This document shows, one piece after another, positions 34,583-43,513 of a stretch of DNA of 58,935 nt; positions within the stretch are counted from its first letter, which is position 1; the number at the start of each line of letters is the position of its first letter. Both the position numbers and the translations under genes were made by a program. Source of the stretch: Chloroflexota bacterium (lineage in GTDB: Bacteria; Chloroflexota; Dehalococcoidia; SM23-28-2; RBG-16-64-32); the NCBI GenBank assembly GCA_022561635.1, contig JADFQV010000005.1, positions 1-58,935 on the forward strand. The letters run 5' to 3'. Below the pieces are notes generated by a model. It searched no databases. It saw only the letters and a program-made list of their open reading frames with translations, and was not told the origin of the DNA.

Positions 34583-36246
34583 TCAAGAACGAGATCGGGC
34601 AGCTGGTTCAGGCCGCCGTACGCAAGGCTCAGGAGGCCGGCGACCTGCCCGCCGCCGCCATCCCCGACGCTCCCATCGAGCGGCCGCAGCGGCCAGAGCA
34701 CGGCGATTACAGCACGGGCCTCGCCATGCGCATGGCCCGCGCCGCCCAGATGAGCCCGCTCGACATCGCCAAGATGATCGCCAAGCACATCGATGACGAG
34801 GCGCAGAACGGTGTCTTCGCCGCGGTCGAGGTCGCGCCGCCGGGCTTCATTAACTTCCGCCTCTCCAGTGACTGGCTCGCCGCGCAAGTGGACGTGATCC
34901 TCGCCGCCGGCCCGGAGTTCGGGAACATCTCGCTTGGCGCGGGCACGAAGGTGCAGGTCGAGTTCGTTTCCGCCAACCCCGTAGGGCCGATCCACGTCGG
35001 CAACGGCCGTGGGCTCGCCCTCGGCGACACGCTCGCGCGGGCGCTGGCGGCGGCCGGCTTCGAGGTCGAGCGCGAGTACCTCGTGAACGACGCCGGTACC
35101 CAGACTGACATTTTCGCCGACACGCTCTACGTTCGCTATCAACGGCTCTTCGGCCGCGAGGTGGAGATGCCAGAGGGCGGCTACCCCGGCGAGTACATGA
35201 TCGACCTGGCAAACGCGCTCAAGGACGAGTTTGGCGACTCGCTCCTGCGGCCCGAAGGCGAGCCCAGACCGCCCGAAGTGCACGATCGTGGCGTCGCCCT
35301 GATGCTGGACAACATCCGTCAGGACCTGGACGCGATCGGCGTGCGCTACGACAGCTGGTTCTCGGAGCGCTCGGTCTACGACGGCGGTACTTACGAAAAG
35401 GCGATGGCCCTGCTGCGCGAACGCGGCTTCGTCTCCGAGCGGGAAGGCGCGGTCTGGTTCGTTTCGTCGTCGCTCGGTGATGAGAAAGACAACGTCCTTG
35501 TGCGCTCATCCGGCGCGCCGACGTATTTCGCCTCCGACATCGCTTACCACTACGACAAGTTCGTGACGCGGGGCTTCGACCGCGTGATCAACATCTGGGG
35601 CGCCGACCACCAGGGCCACGTTCCGCGCATGAAGGCCGCCGTCGCCGCGCTCGACATCGACCCGGCGCGGCTCGAGATCATCATCTACCAGCTCGTCACG
35701 GTAAAGCGCGGCGACGAGGTGATCCGCCTCTCGAAGCGCGCCGGCGACATCATCACGCTGCGCTCCGTCGTCGAAGAGGTCGGCGCCGACGCCGCGCGCT
35801 ATAACTTTGTGACGCGCGCCGCCGACTCGCACATGGAGTTCGACATCGAGCTGGCCAAGCGGAAAAGCGCGGAGAATCCCGTTTACTACGTCCAGTACGC
35901 CCACGCCCGCATCGTCGGCATTCTCACCCAGGCCGCCGAGCGCGGGATCGACTTCAAGGACGGCGACGTCGGCTTGCTCAAGGAGGACGCCGAGCTGAAC
36001 CTCGTGCGCAAGATGCTGCGTCTGCCTGAGTTGATCGAGCAGATCGCGCTCACTAACGAGCCGCACCAACTTCCGTACTACGCGACCGAGATGGCGACTA
36101 CGTTCCACGACTTCTACGAGAAGTGCCGCGTCCTCAGCGACGACGAAGCGCTCACGCGGGCCCGCCTCAAGCTCGTCTCCGCCGCCAAGGCCGTCCTCGC
36201 GCGCAGCCTCGACCTCATGGGCATGAGCGCGCCAGAGCGCATGTAG
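34579..36246 (+). CDS. argS: Arginyl-tRNA synthetase
   Basis: VQVEFVSANPVGPIHVGNGRGLALGDTLARALAAAGFEVEREYLVNDAGTQ; C-terminal DALR domain ending MGMSAPERM. Confidence 0.97.
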   Translation: MIKNEIGQLVQAAVRKAQEAGDLPAAAIPDAPIERPQRPEHGDYSTGLAMRMARAAQMSPLDIAKMIAKHIDDEAQNGVFAAVEVAPPGFINFRLSSDWLAAQVDVILAAGPEFGNISLGAGTKVQVEFVSANPVGPIHVGNGRGLALGDTLARALAAAGFEVEREYLVNDAGTQTDIFADTLYVRYQRLFGREVEMPEGGYPGEYMIDLANALKDEFGDSLLRPEGEPRPPEVHDRGVALMLDNIRQDLDAIGVRYDSWFSERSVYDGGTYEKAMALLRERGFVSEREGAVWFVSSSLGDEKDNVLVRSSGAPTYFASDIAYHYDKFVTRGFDRVINIWGADHQGHVPRMKAAVAALDIDPARLEIIIYQLVTVKRGDEVIRLSKRAGDIITLRSVVEEVGADAARYNFVTRAADSHMEFDIELAKRKSAENPVYYVQYAHARIVGILTQAAERGIDFKDGDVGLLKEDAELNLVRKMLRLPELIEQIALTNEPHQLPYYATEMATTFHDFYEKCRVLSDDEALTRARLKLVSAAKAVLARSLDLMGMSAPERM

Positions 36247-36247
36247 C

Positions 36248-37078
36248 GTGGCCGATCTGCCGGCCGCCAAGTCGGGAGCCTCGGCGCTGGACGTCGCCCG
36301 GCAGGCGGCACGCGCGGCGGCCGACATCATGCTCCCCGCCTACAACTCTTTCGGATCCTCAGGACTCCCGGTTGAGAAGACCGTCAAGAGCCGCGGCAAC
36401 TTCCTCACCAAAACCGACCTCGAATGCGAGAAGGCCGCGCTGGCGATCCTGGCCGCGGAGTATCCCGGCGTGCCGGTCCTCGCCGAAGAGACGTCGGCGG
36501 CGGTGAGCGACTGGCAGAACGGCCTCCTCTGGGTGGTCGACCCGATCGACGGCACCGCCAACTTCGCGCGTGGCATCCCCACCTTCGCGTTCAACATCGC
36601 CCTCTGCAGCGACGGCGAGCCGCTGCTGGGCCTCACCCTGCAGCCGGTGACCGGTGACGAGTTCGTCGGCGTCGTCGGTCAGGGCCTGACGGTCAACGGC
36701 GAGCCGGCGCGGGTCTCGCCGGCCGAGACGATGAGCGAGTGCCTTACGGGCTTCGGCCTCGGCTACCAGTACGACCGCTCGAAGCTGATCCTCGGCCTCC
36801 TGGCCGACATCTGGCCGGGGTTGCAGATGCTGCAAAACGTCGGCAGCGCGGCGATCGCGCTGGCCTATGCTGCCAGCGGCCGCTTCGACCTGTTTGTGCA
36901 CAGCTTTCTCGGGCCCTGGGATGTGGCGGCCGGCCTCGCACAGGTGCGCGCCGGCGGTGGTCTGGCCCTCGATCGCGCGGGTGAGCAAGCGACGATCTTC
37001 AGCGAGGGCTTCGTGGCGGGCGCGTCCGGCCCCGTACGAGAGTTCGTCGCCGCGACGAAAGATCGTCCCTGGCGCTGA
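36248..37078 (+). CDS. Inositol monophosphatase family protein
   Basis: LAEETS, LWVVDPIDGTANFARGIPTFAFNIAL, GPWDVAAGLAQVRAGGG. Confidence 0.93.
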   Translation: MADLPAAKSGASALDVARQAARAAADIMLPAYNSFGSSGLPVEKTVKSRGNFLTKTDLECEKAALAILAAEYPGVPVLAEETSAAVSDWQNGLLWVVDPIDGTANFARGIPTFAFNIALCSDGEPLLGLTLQPVTGDEFVGVVGQGLTVNGEPARVSPAETMSECLTGFGLGYQYDRSKLILGLLADIWPGLQMLQNVGSAAIALAYAASGRFDLFVHSFLGPWDVAAGLAQVRAGGGLALDRAGEQATIFSEGFVAGASGPVREFVAATKDRPWR

Positions 37079-37088
37079 CCGGTTTCGG

Positions 37089-37625
37089 CTAGGCGTCCCA
37101 GCTGCGCGTCACGCGGTAGAGCGGTACGGGCTCCGGGATGCCTTTCATGATCGTCGGGCCGATCTCCTCGAACAGCACGCCGTCTAGCGGGGCCTCGATC
37201 TGTGTGGTGCATGCCTCGGAAACGAGCACTTCGCCAGGCGCGGCGAGATCGACGATGCGCGCCGCTACGTTGACGTCGTGACCGATGAAATCATCGCCAC
37301 GCAGCACCGGCCTGCCGAAATGAATGCCGATCCGCACCCAGAGCGGTTCGTCGTCCTCCCCCGATGCCTCCTCGAACCGCTCCTGCAGCGCGATCGACAC
37401 CTGTACCGCGTCCAGCGCCTCGTCGAACCAGAGCATCATCCCGTCACCCAGGTTCTTGACGATGCGCCCGCTGTCTCCCATCTGGTCGCGGACCAGCTTC
37501 TCCTGTAGATCGAGCAACGAAAGGGCAGCGGCGTCGCCACGCAGAGCAGTGAACTCGGTGAACCCGCTCAGGTCAGTGAACACGATCGTGCCCTCACGGG
37601 TCTCGATCGCGGCCGCGGGGGTCAT
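37089..37625 (-). CDS. Class III adenylate/guanylate cyclase domain protein
   Basis: IVFTDLSGFTEF, RIVKNLGDGMMLWFD, IGIHFGRPVLRGDDFIGHDVNVAARI. Confidence 0.92.
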   Translation of the reverse strand: MTPAAAIETREGTIVFTDLSGFTEFTALRGDAAALSLLDLQEKLVRDQMGDSGRIVKNLGDGMMLWFDEALDAVQVSIALQERFEEASGEDDEPLWVRIGIHFGRPVLRGDDFIGHDVNVAARIVDLAAPGEVLVSEACTTQIEAPLDGVLFEEIGPTIMKGIPEPVPLYRVTRSWDA

Positions 37626-38272
37626 CCCTCTTCGACCCGAATCGACCCGGATATTGTTCGCGCTCTGATCTGGAAGTCGGAGCCCGGCGGCAGGCTATTC
37701 TCCGTCTTTCCAGCGAGCGTCTTAAGGCGCGTGTTCGGATGGCGTCCGGGGTCGACCGCCACCTCGATCCTGCCGGAGATCGAGCGTAGCTCCATGTCCC
37801 CCTGACCGGCCGTGCCTACCTCGATCTTGCCGCTCATCGTCTGGGCGCGGACTTCTTTGCCTACCCAACCGATTTCGATGCGGCCGCTCTTAGTGTTCGC
37901 GCGGCAGCGGCCGCCGCAGCGCTCCACCTCCAGGCGCCCGCTGATGCTGCGAATGTCGACGTCGCCCTCCGTCTCGTCCACCTCGATCTGGCCCGAGACC
38001 GTGCTCACCTTTACGCTGCCAAAGCGCCCTTTAAGGCTCACGTTCCCTGAGACTGAGCCCACGGAAACGTCCGTGCCTTCCGGGACGGTGATCTTAAGGT
38101 TCGTTGACCTGGTACGCGTCTCGACGACGTGCTTGTCGTCGGAGACCTCTACCCGGCGGCCATCGGGGTCGATCTCCATCTCCTGGACGTCTTCGGCCTC
38201 CACCTCAATGCGGGCGGAAACGGAAAGCACGCGCAGCCGGGCGCCTTCGGGGAGTGGGATTCGCGTACCCAT
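37622..38272 (-). CDS. DUF4097-like repeat protein
   Basis: Repeated (V/I)SG(N/Q/R/K)(V/I)E(V) strands; 4-nt overlap with cyclase. Confidence 0.78.
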   Translation of the reverse strand: MGTRIPLPEGARLRVLSVSARIEVEAEDVQEMEIDPDGRRVEVSDDKHVVETRTRSTNLKITVPEGTDVSVGSVSGNVSLKGRFGSVKVSTVSGQIEVDETEGDVDIRSISGRLEVERCGGRCRANTKSGRIEIGWVGKEVRAQTMSGKIEVGTAGQGDMELRSISGRIEVAVDPGRHPNTRLKTLAGKTENSLPPGSDFQIRARTISGSIRVEEG

Positions 38273-38319
38273 CGCGACCCTAGTTTAGCTGAGAGCTGAG
38301 GGGTTCTGTGTGACAGGCG

Positions 38320-39537
38320 TCACGGCGCTGCATCGCGCGCGAGCTGGTACAGGCCGTCTACGTACGAAACGATCAGCAGCTCGCCGCCCGGCAGCTCCGC
38401 GAACGATGAGATCGGGAAGTCGTCCTGGAGAAGCTGTATCGGCTCGCTGTCGTCCGCCGTGTTCAGGGCCCAGACGCGGCCGCTGACATAGTCGGCGTAG
38501 ACGTACCAGCCGTAGAGCTCCGGCATCTCGCTGCCGCGGTAGACGAAGCCGCCGACGATCGCCAATCCCTCTTCGTGAGAATAGATGGCGCGCGGCTCGA
38601 TGAAGTCCTTGCCCACGCACTGCTCGTCGTCCTCCCAGACCTCCAGACCCGCGAAGCAGTCCCAGCCGTAGTTGCCGCCGGCCACGACATGATCGACTTC
38701 CTCCCACATTCCCTCGCCGACGTCGCCGAGCCAAACTTCACCGGTCTCGCTATCGATCGTCATCCGCCAGGGATTGCGGAAGCCGAACGCGAAGATCTCT
38801 TCCCGAGCGTCCTCCACACCGACGAAGGGATTGTCGGGCGGGATCGCGTACGGCTCCTCCGAGACATCGATGCGGATCACCTTGCCCAGCAGTCTGTCGA
38901 GCTCCTGAGCCACCTCCAGCGCGTCGCCGCCGAAGCCGCCGTCCCCAAGCGAGAGCATCAGGTAGCCCTGGCGATCGAAGATGATGTGCCCGCCCTGGTG
39001 ATTCCGATCGTGCTCCTCGATCGTGATGATCGTCTCCCGGCTGCTTTCATCGAGATCAGTTGTTGTCGCCTGGAATCGGGACAGCACGGTGTCCTCTGGG
39101 GAACCGGGCGTGTAGTAGGCGAAGACTGTGCCGTCCTCAGCGAAATCGGGCGAGAAGGCGAGGGACAGAAGGCCCTGCTCGTTCCCGTCGAACTCCACGA
39201 GCGAACTCAAGTCGCCCCACAGCTGAGGTGCGAAGCTGCCGCCCAGCGAGACCCGGTAGATCGGCCCCGTTTGAAGCGTGACGAGGGCCTCGTCAGGCAC
39301 GCCAGGTATCGGCGTGACCTCTGTCTTGAACTCCCTCGCCTCGCCCAGAGCCTCACCGCTGACCAGTTCCGCGAGGCGATATCCGCCGGCCAACGGAGGC
39401 GGCACCGGTGAGTTCGTCGGCAAAGGTGAGTCCGTCGGTGAGTCCGAGGACGAACAAGCCGCGGTCAAGGCGGCCGCGAGGAGCACCGCGGCGCCCACCG
39501 CCGCCAGAGCTGCGCGCGCCTTTATCCGCCCACCCAT
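38320..39537 (-). CDS. PQQ-dependent sugar dehydrogenase-like beta-propeller lipoprotein
   Basis: Lipobox TAACSS; QGLLSLAFSPDFAEDG, NHQGGHIIFDRQGYLMLSLGDGG, AFGFRNPWRMTIDSETGEVWLGDVGEGMWEEVD. Confidence 0.9.
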   Translation of the reverse strand: MGGRIKARAALAAVGAAVLLAAALTAACSSSDSPTDSPLPTNSPVPPPLAGGYRLAELVSGEALGEAREFKTEVTPIPGVPDEALVTLQTGPIYRVSLGGSFAPQLWGDLSSLVEFDGNEQGLLSLAFSPDFAEDGTVFAYYTPGSPEDTVLSRFQATTTDLDESSRETIITIEEHDRNHQGGHIIFDRQGYLMLSLGDGGFGGDALEVAQELDRLLGKVIRIDVSEEPYAIPPDNPFVGVEDAREEIFAFGFRNPWRMTIDSETGEVWLGDVGEGMWEEVDHVVAGGNYGWDCFAGLEVWEDDEQCVGKDFIEPRAIYSHEEGLAIVGGFVYRGSEMPELYGWYVYADYVSGRVWALNTADDSEPIQLLQDDFPISSFAELPGGELLIVSYVDGLYQLARDAAP

Positions 39538-39576
39538 GTCGCCAAGCCTACACTGGCCTGAGGCGGAAGAGCACGC

Positions 39577-41031
39577 TCAGTCGCGTACGAGCTGGTAGAT
39601 GCCGTCCAAGTACGAGACGACCAGCAACTCGCCGCCCGGCAGCTCCGCGAACGATGAGATCGGGAAATTGTCCTGGAGAAGCTCTATCGGCTCACTGTCA
39701 TCGGCCGTGTTTACGGCCCAGACGCGGCCGGTAGCGTAGTCGGCGTAGACGTACCAGCCGTAGAGCTCTGGCATCTCACTGCCGCGGTAGACGAAGCCGC
39801 CGACCACCGCCAAGCCCTTGTCGTGACTGTACACTGCGCGCGGATCGATGAAGTCTTTGCCCTCGCACTGCTCGTCGTCCTCCCATACCGCGAGACCCTC
39901 GAAGCAGTCCCAACCGTAGTTGCCGCCAGCCACGACGTGATCGACTTCCTCCCACGCTCCTTCGCCGACGTCGCCGAGCCAGACGGCGCCAGTGAAGCGG
40001 TCGACGGTCATCCGCCACGGGTTCCGCAGCCCGTAGGCGAAGATCTCTTCCCGGGCGCCCGCCACGCCGACGAACGGATTTTCGCCGGGAATGGCGTAGC
40101 CGGTGTCCGCCGAGACGTCGATCCGCAGCACCTTGCCCAGAAGAGTGTTCAGCTCCTGACCGTTCTCGTTTGGGTCGCCGCTGCCGCCGCCATCGCCCGT
40201 CGAAAGCAGCAGGTAGTCGTTGTGGTCGAAGGCGATGTGCCCGCCGTTGTGGTTCGGCGCGAACTGCAGGATGGACAGCAAGACCTCGTCGCTGTTCCCG
40301 TCGAGGGCGTTCGCGGTGGCCGAGTAGCGGGCGAGGACGGAGCGGTTCGGGCTCGCCGCCGTGTAGTAGAGATACACGCGCCCGTCCTGCGCAAAGCCCG
40401 GCGAGAAGGCAAGCGACAGCAGGCCTTCTTCAGTGCCGCCGGTGTCCACGATACCGCTAACGTCGCCCCAGAGCATCGGCGCAAAGCTCCCGCTGAGCGA
40501 CACGCGGTACATCTGGCCGGTCTGGCGAACGGCGATCGCCTCGGTCGGCGCACCCGGTATCACGGCCAGCTCGATCACAGAGCCGTTAGCGACGCCGAGC
40601 TCTGCGCTGCTAATTACCGCCTCCATGCGGTAGCCGTTGGCGGCCGGCGTTGCGGTCGCCGTGCCCGGAGGAGCGGTCGTCGTTGGCGAGTCGAGCGGCT
40701 CGCCGATGGGCGGACAGATCCCGGTGGCTGGCTGAGCGGGCGACACGCCACCGACGAACAGGAGCAGGAGGAGCACGTCCCCCTCGTTCACGTCGCCGTC
40801 GCAGTTAACGTCGCCGGCTTGCTCCACGCAGTCGGCGAAGGGCTCGGCGCTGGCCGCGAACCGCAGGTCCGCCAGTGCGTCCAGCGAGTCGATCGATTCG
40901 CTGCAGTCGGCATCGCCCTGCAAGGCGACGTCGGCGGCAGAGCCGCCAGACCAGGGTGAGACGGCGACGACCACGATTGTGATGAGTGCCAGCGCCGCTG
41001 CCACGCCAGCGCCAGCGACGCGAAAGTTCAT
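39577..41031 (-). CDS. PQQ-dependent sugar dehydrogenase-like beta-propeller with N-terminal dockerin-like segment
   Basis: EGLLSLAFSPGFAQDGRVYLYYT, YGLRNPWRMTVDRFTGAVWLGDVGEGAWEEVD; GDADCSESIDSLDAL and GDVNCDGDVNEGDVL repeats. Confidence 0.9.
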   Translation of the reverse strand: MNFRVAGAGVAAALALITIVVVAVSPWSGGSAADVALQGDADCSESIDSLDALADLRFAASAEPFADCVEQAGDVNCDGDVNEGDVLLLLLFVGGVSPAQPATGICPPIGEPLDSPTTTAPPGTATATPAANGYRMEAVISSAELGVANGSVIELAVIPGAPTEAIAVRQTGQMYRVSLSGSFAPMLWGDVSGIVDTGGTEEGLLSLAFSPGFAQDGRVYLYYTAASPNRSVLARYSATANALDGNSDEVLLSILQFAPNHNGGHIAFDHNDYLLLSTGDGGGSGDPNENGQELNTLLGKVLRIDVSADTGYAIPGENPFVGVAGAREEIFAYGLRNPWRMTVDRFTGAVWLGDVGEGAWEEVDHVVAGGNYGWDCFEGLAVWEDDEQCEGKDFIDPRAVYSHDKGLAVVGGFVYRGSEMPELYGWYVYADYATGRVWAVNTADDSEPIELLQDNFPISSFAELPGGELLVVSYLDGIYQLVRD

Positions 41032-41103
41032 AACCACTTCACGTCAATAGTACGAGAGTTGTCGCGGACGGGTCTGCGCGGCCCGGTTGGGCGTGGTTCG
41101 CCG

Positions 41104-42291
41104 TTAGGCGCTGTGCCGCGAGGTAAAGCGCCCGATGCGCTCCAGCGCCTCTTCGAGCAGGTTGTACGGCGTCGCGTAGCACATTCGCACGTGGCCGCGG
41201 CCGCAGTCGCCAAACGCCGAGCCGGGAATGACCGCGACCTTCTCTTCGTCCAGCAGTCGCTCCGAGAACTCGACGTCGTCCAGCCCCGTCGAGCGGATCG
41301 ACGGGAAGACGTAGAACGCCCCGTGTGGTTCGTTCAGCGCCAGGCCGATCTCCCCCAGCCCCTTCACCATCAGCCGGCGGCGGCGGTCGAACTCGGCGAC
41401 AAAGCGGCGGACGTCCTCTTCGCCGTGCTGGATCGCCTCCAGCGCGGCGTACTGCGAGGGCGTCGGCGCCGACATCACGATGTACTGGTGCACCTTCATC
41501 ATCGCCTCGAGCAGGTCCGACGGTGCGCAGACCCAGCCCACCCGCCAGCCGGTCATCGCGTAGGACTTCGAGAACCCGCCCAGGAGCACCGTGCGCTCCT
41601 TCATCTCCGGCAGAGATGCGAAGCAGGTGTGGTCCGTGCCGTAGCTCAGCCGGTCGTATATCTCGTCCGAGATGACGATCAGGTCGTGGCGCTCTGCCAC
41701 CGCGGCGATCTCTGTCAGGTCTTCGCGCGACATCTGCGCGCCTGTCGGGTTCGAGGGATAGCCGAGCAGCAGGGCCTTGCTGCGGGGCGTAATCCTGGCC
41801 TCGATGTCCTCGGCCGTGACGCGGAAGCCGCGTTCCATCTCGGTCGGCACCGGCACCAGCTTGCCGCCGACGAGCGTGATGCACGGCGGATAAGCGACAT
41901 AGTACGGGTCGGGGCAAAGTATCTCGTCTCCAGGGTCGAGCAGCACGTGGCTGGCCAGCAACAACGCCTCGGACACGCCTATCGTGACCATGATCTCGCG
42001 CTGTGGGTCGTAGCGCACGCCGTAGAGGCGCTGGATGTGGTCCGCGATCGCCTCTCGCAGCGCGTGGAGGCCGTAGTTGGAGGTGTAGTGTGTCTCGCCG
42101 GCCTCGACGGCTTCGAAGGCGGCGCGGCTGTAGCGCTCAGGCGTGACGAAATCGGGCTCGCCGACGCCCAGCGAGATCACGCCGTCCAGATTGGCGATAA
42201 GCTCAAAGAAGCGGCGTATTCCTGACGACGAAATCGCATCAATCCTGTGCGAAAATCGCTGACTCGTCTTCTTCTTGGTGCCTTCTTTCAC
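41104..42291 (-). CDS. Class I/II PLP-dependent aminotransferase
   Basis: VISLGVGEPDFVTPERY, GYPSNPTGAQMSREDL, VISDEIYDRLSYG, GGFSKSYAMTGWRVGWV. Confidence 0.94.
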   Translation of the reverse strand: MKEGTKKKTSQRFSHRIDAISSSGIRRFFELIANLDGVISLGVGEPDFVTPERYSRAAFEAVEAGETHYTSNYGLHALREAIADHIQRLYGVRYDPQREIMVTIGVSEALLLASHVLLDPGDEILCPDPYYVAYPPCITLVGGKLVPVPTEMERGFRVTAEDIEARITPRSKALLLGYPSNPTGAQMSREDLTEIAAVAERHDLIVISDEIYDRLSYGTDHTCFASLPEMKERTVLLGGFSKSYAMTGWRVGWVCAPSDLLEAMMKVHQYIVMSAPTPSQYAALEAIQHGEEDVRRFVAEFDRRRRLMVKGLGEIGLALNEPHGAFYVFPSIRSTGLDDVEFSERLLDEEKVAVIPGSAFGDCGRGHVRMCYATPYNLLEEALERIGRFTSRHSA

Positions 42292-42388
42292 AAGCCCCTC
42301 CGCAGAGATAAGTGACGCTAATGGTAGCAGAGGCGCGACAAGGTGTCACCGACCGCGCCTGCGACGGTCCAGGGCTCGCCTGGGTCCG

Positions 42389-43480
42389 CTAGCGGCGCTG
42401 TTCCGCGTATCCGCGCGCCGCTACCGGCCAGACGTCGGTCACCCGGTCGCCTTCGACTACGTAGATGACGTCGTGCAAGTTGATCGTGGGGTCGATATGC
42501 GAGGGCGAGAGCCGTATCCGGTCGCCAACGGCGAGCGCTGACTGCGGCGGCAGTGTGATCGAGGCGTGCTCGTCGCTGAGGAAGAGGATACTTGCACCCG
42601 CCACCCCATCCACGTCCGGATTGCCGTGGTCCTCCGTGCAGGCCTTGTGTCCGGAGTCCGTCACGCAAAGGCCGGGAAGGGGACGCGAGATCACGGTTCC
42701 CAGCACCCAGATCGCCTGCCGGAAAGGGCTCTCCAGCCTGGCGTACGACGTGTCCATCAGCGCGTATGAGCCGGGCTGGATCTCCGTGATGCCCTCAATG
42801 CGCCCCGTGATGTCATACGAACCTGTGCCGCCTGCCGAAACGATCTCGCAGGGCAGCCCGGCCTCGCGGACGGAGCTCACTGCGGAGAGCAGGCCGTCCA
42901 TCGCAGCGCGCGTGACGTGCTCGCGCTTGTCGCGGTCTGGTATGCCGACGGCGTGGCCCTCGTAGCCCATGAGGCCGCGCAGACGAACGCCGGGCGTCTC
43001 TGCCGCTCGCGCCGCCATCTCGGCAGCCGCGTCCGGCGGCACCCCGCAGCGCGGCATCCCCACGTTGACGTCGACGAGCACGCCAACTTCGGCTCCGGCG
43101 CTGACCGCGGCCTCGCCGGCGAGCGCCAGACCCTCGCGGGAATCGACGGCGATCTTGATATCCACGCCACGCGCGGCGATCGCTGCGACCCTGGCTGTCT
43201 TGTCCGCGCCGATGACCTCGTTGGCGATCAAGATGTCATCGCAGATACCCGCCACGGCTTCGGCCTCGGCAACCGTTGCGCAGGTGAGGCCGGCGCACGA
43301 ACCAGCGGCGAGCTGGCGGCGGGCGATCTCCAGCGTCTTGTGCGCCTTGAAGTGCGGACGCAGCTTGACGTCGCCCTCGCGGAAGAACTCGGCCATGCGT
43401 TCGATGTTCGCCTGCATGATAGCGGCATCAAGGACGAGCGCCGGCGTTGGGATGTCGGAAACGGTGCTGGGTGCGGTCAC
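42389..43480 (-). CDS. Alanine racemase-domain / D-threonine aldolase-like PLP enzyme
   Basis: TPALVLDAAIMQANIERMAEF, LRPHFKAHKTLEIARRQL, VSAGGTGSYDITGRIEGITEIQPGSYALMD. Confidence 0.87.
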   Translation of the reverse strand: MTAPSTVSDIPTPALVLDAAIMQANIERMAEFFREGDVKLRPHFKAHKTLEIARRQLAAGSCAGLTCATVAEAEAVAGICDDILIANEVIGADKTARVAAIAARGVDIKIAVDSREGLALAGEAAVSAGAEVGVLVDVNVGMPRCGVPPDAAAEMAARAAETPGVRLRGLMGYEGHAVGIPDRDKREHVTRAAMDGLLSAVSSVREAGLPCEIVSAGGTGSYDITGRIEGITEIQPGSYALMDTSYARLESPFRQAIWVLGTVISRPLPGLCVTDSGHKACTEDHGNPDVDGVAGASILFLSDEHASITLPPQSALAVGDRIRLSPSHIDPTINLHDVIYVVEGDRVTDVWPVAARGYAEQRR

Positions 43481-43513
43481 GAGGTGGAGTATCGCGCGTC
43501 GTGCGGATGCGGT

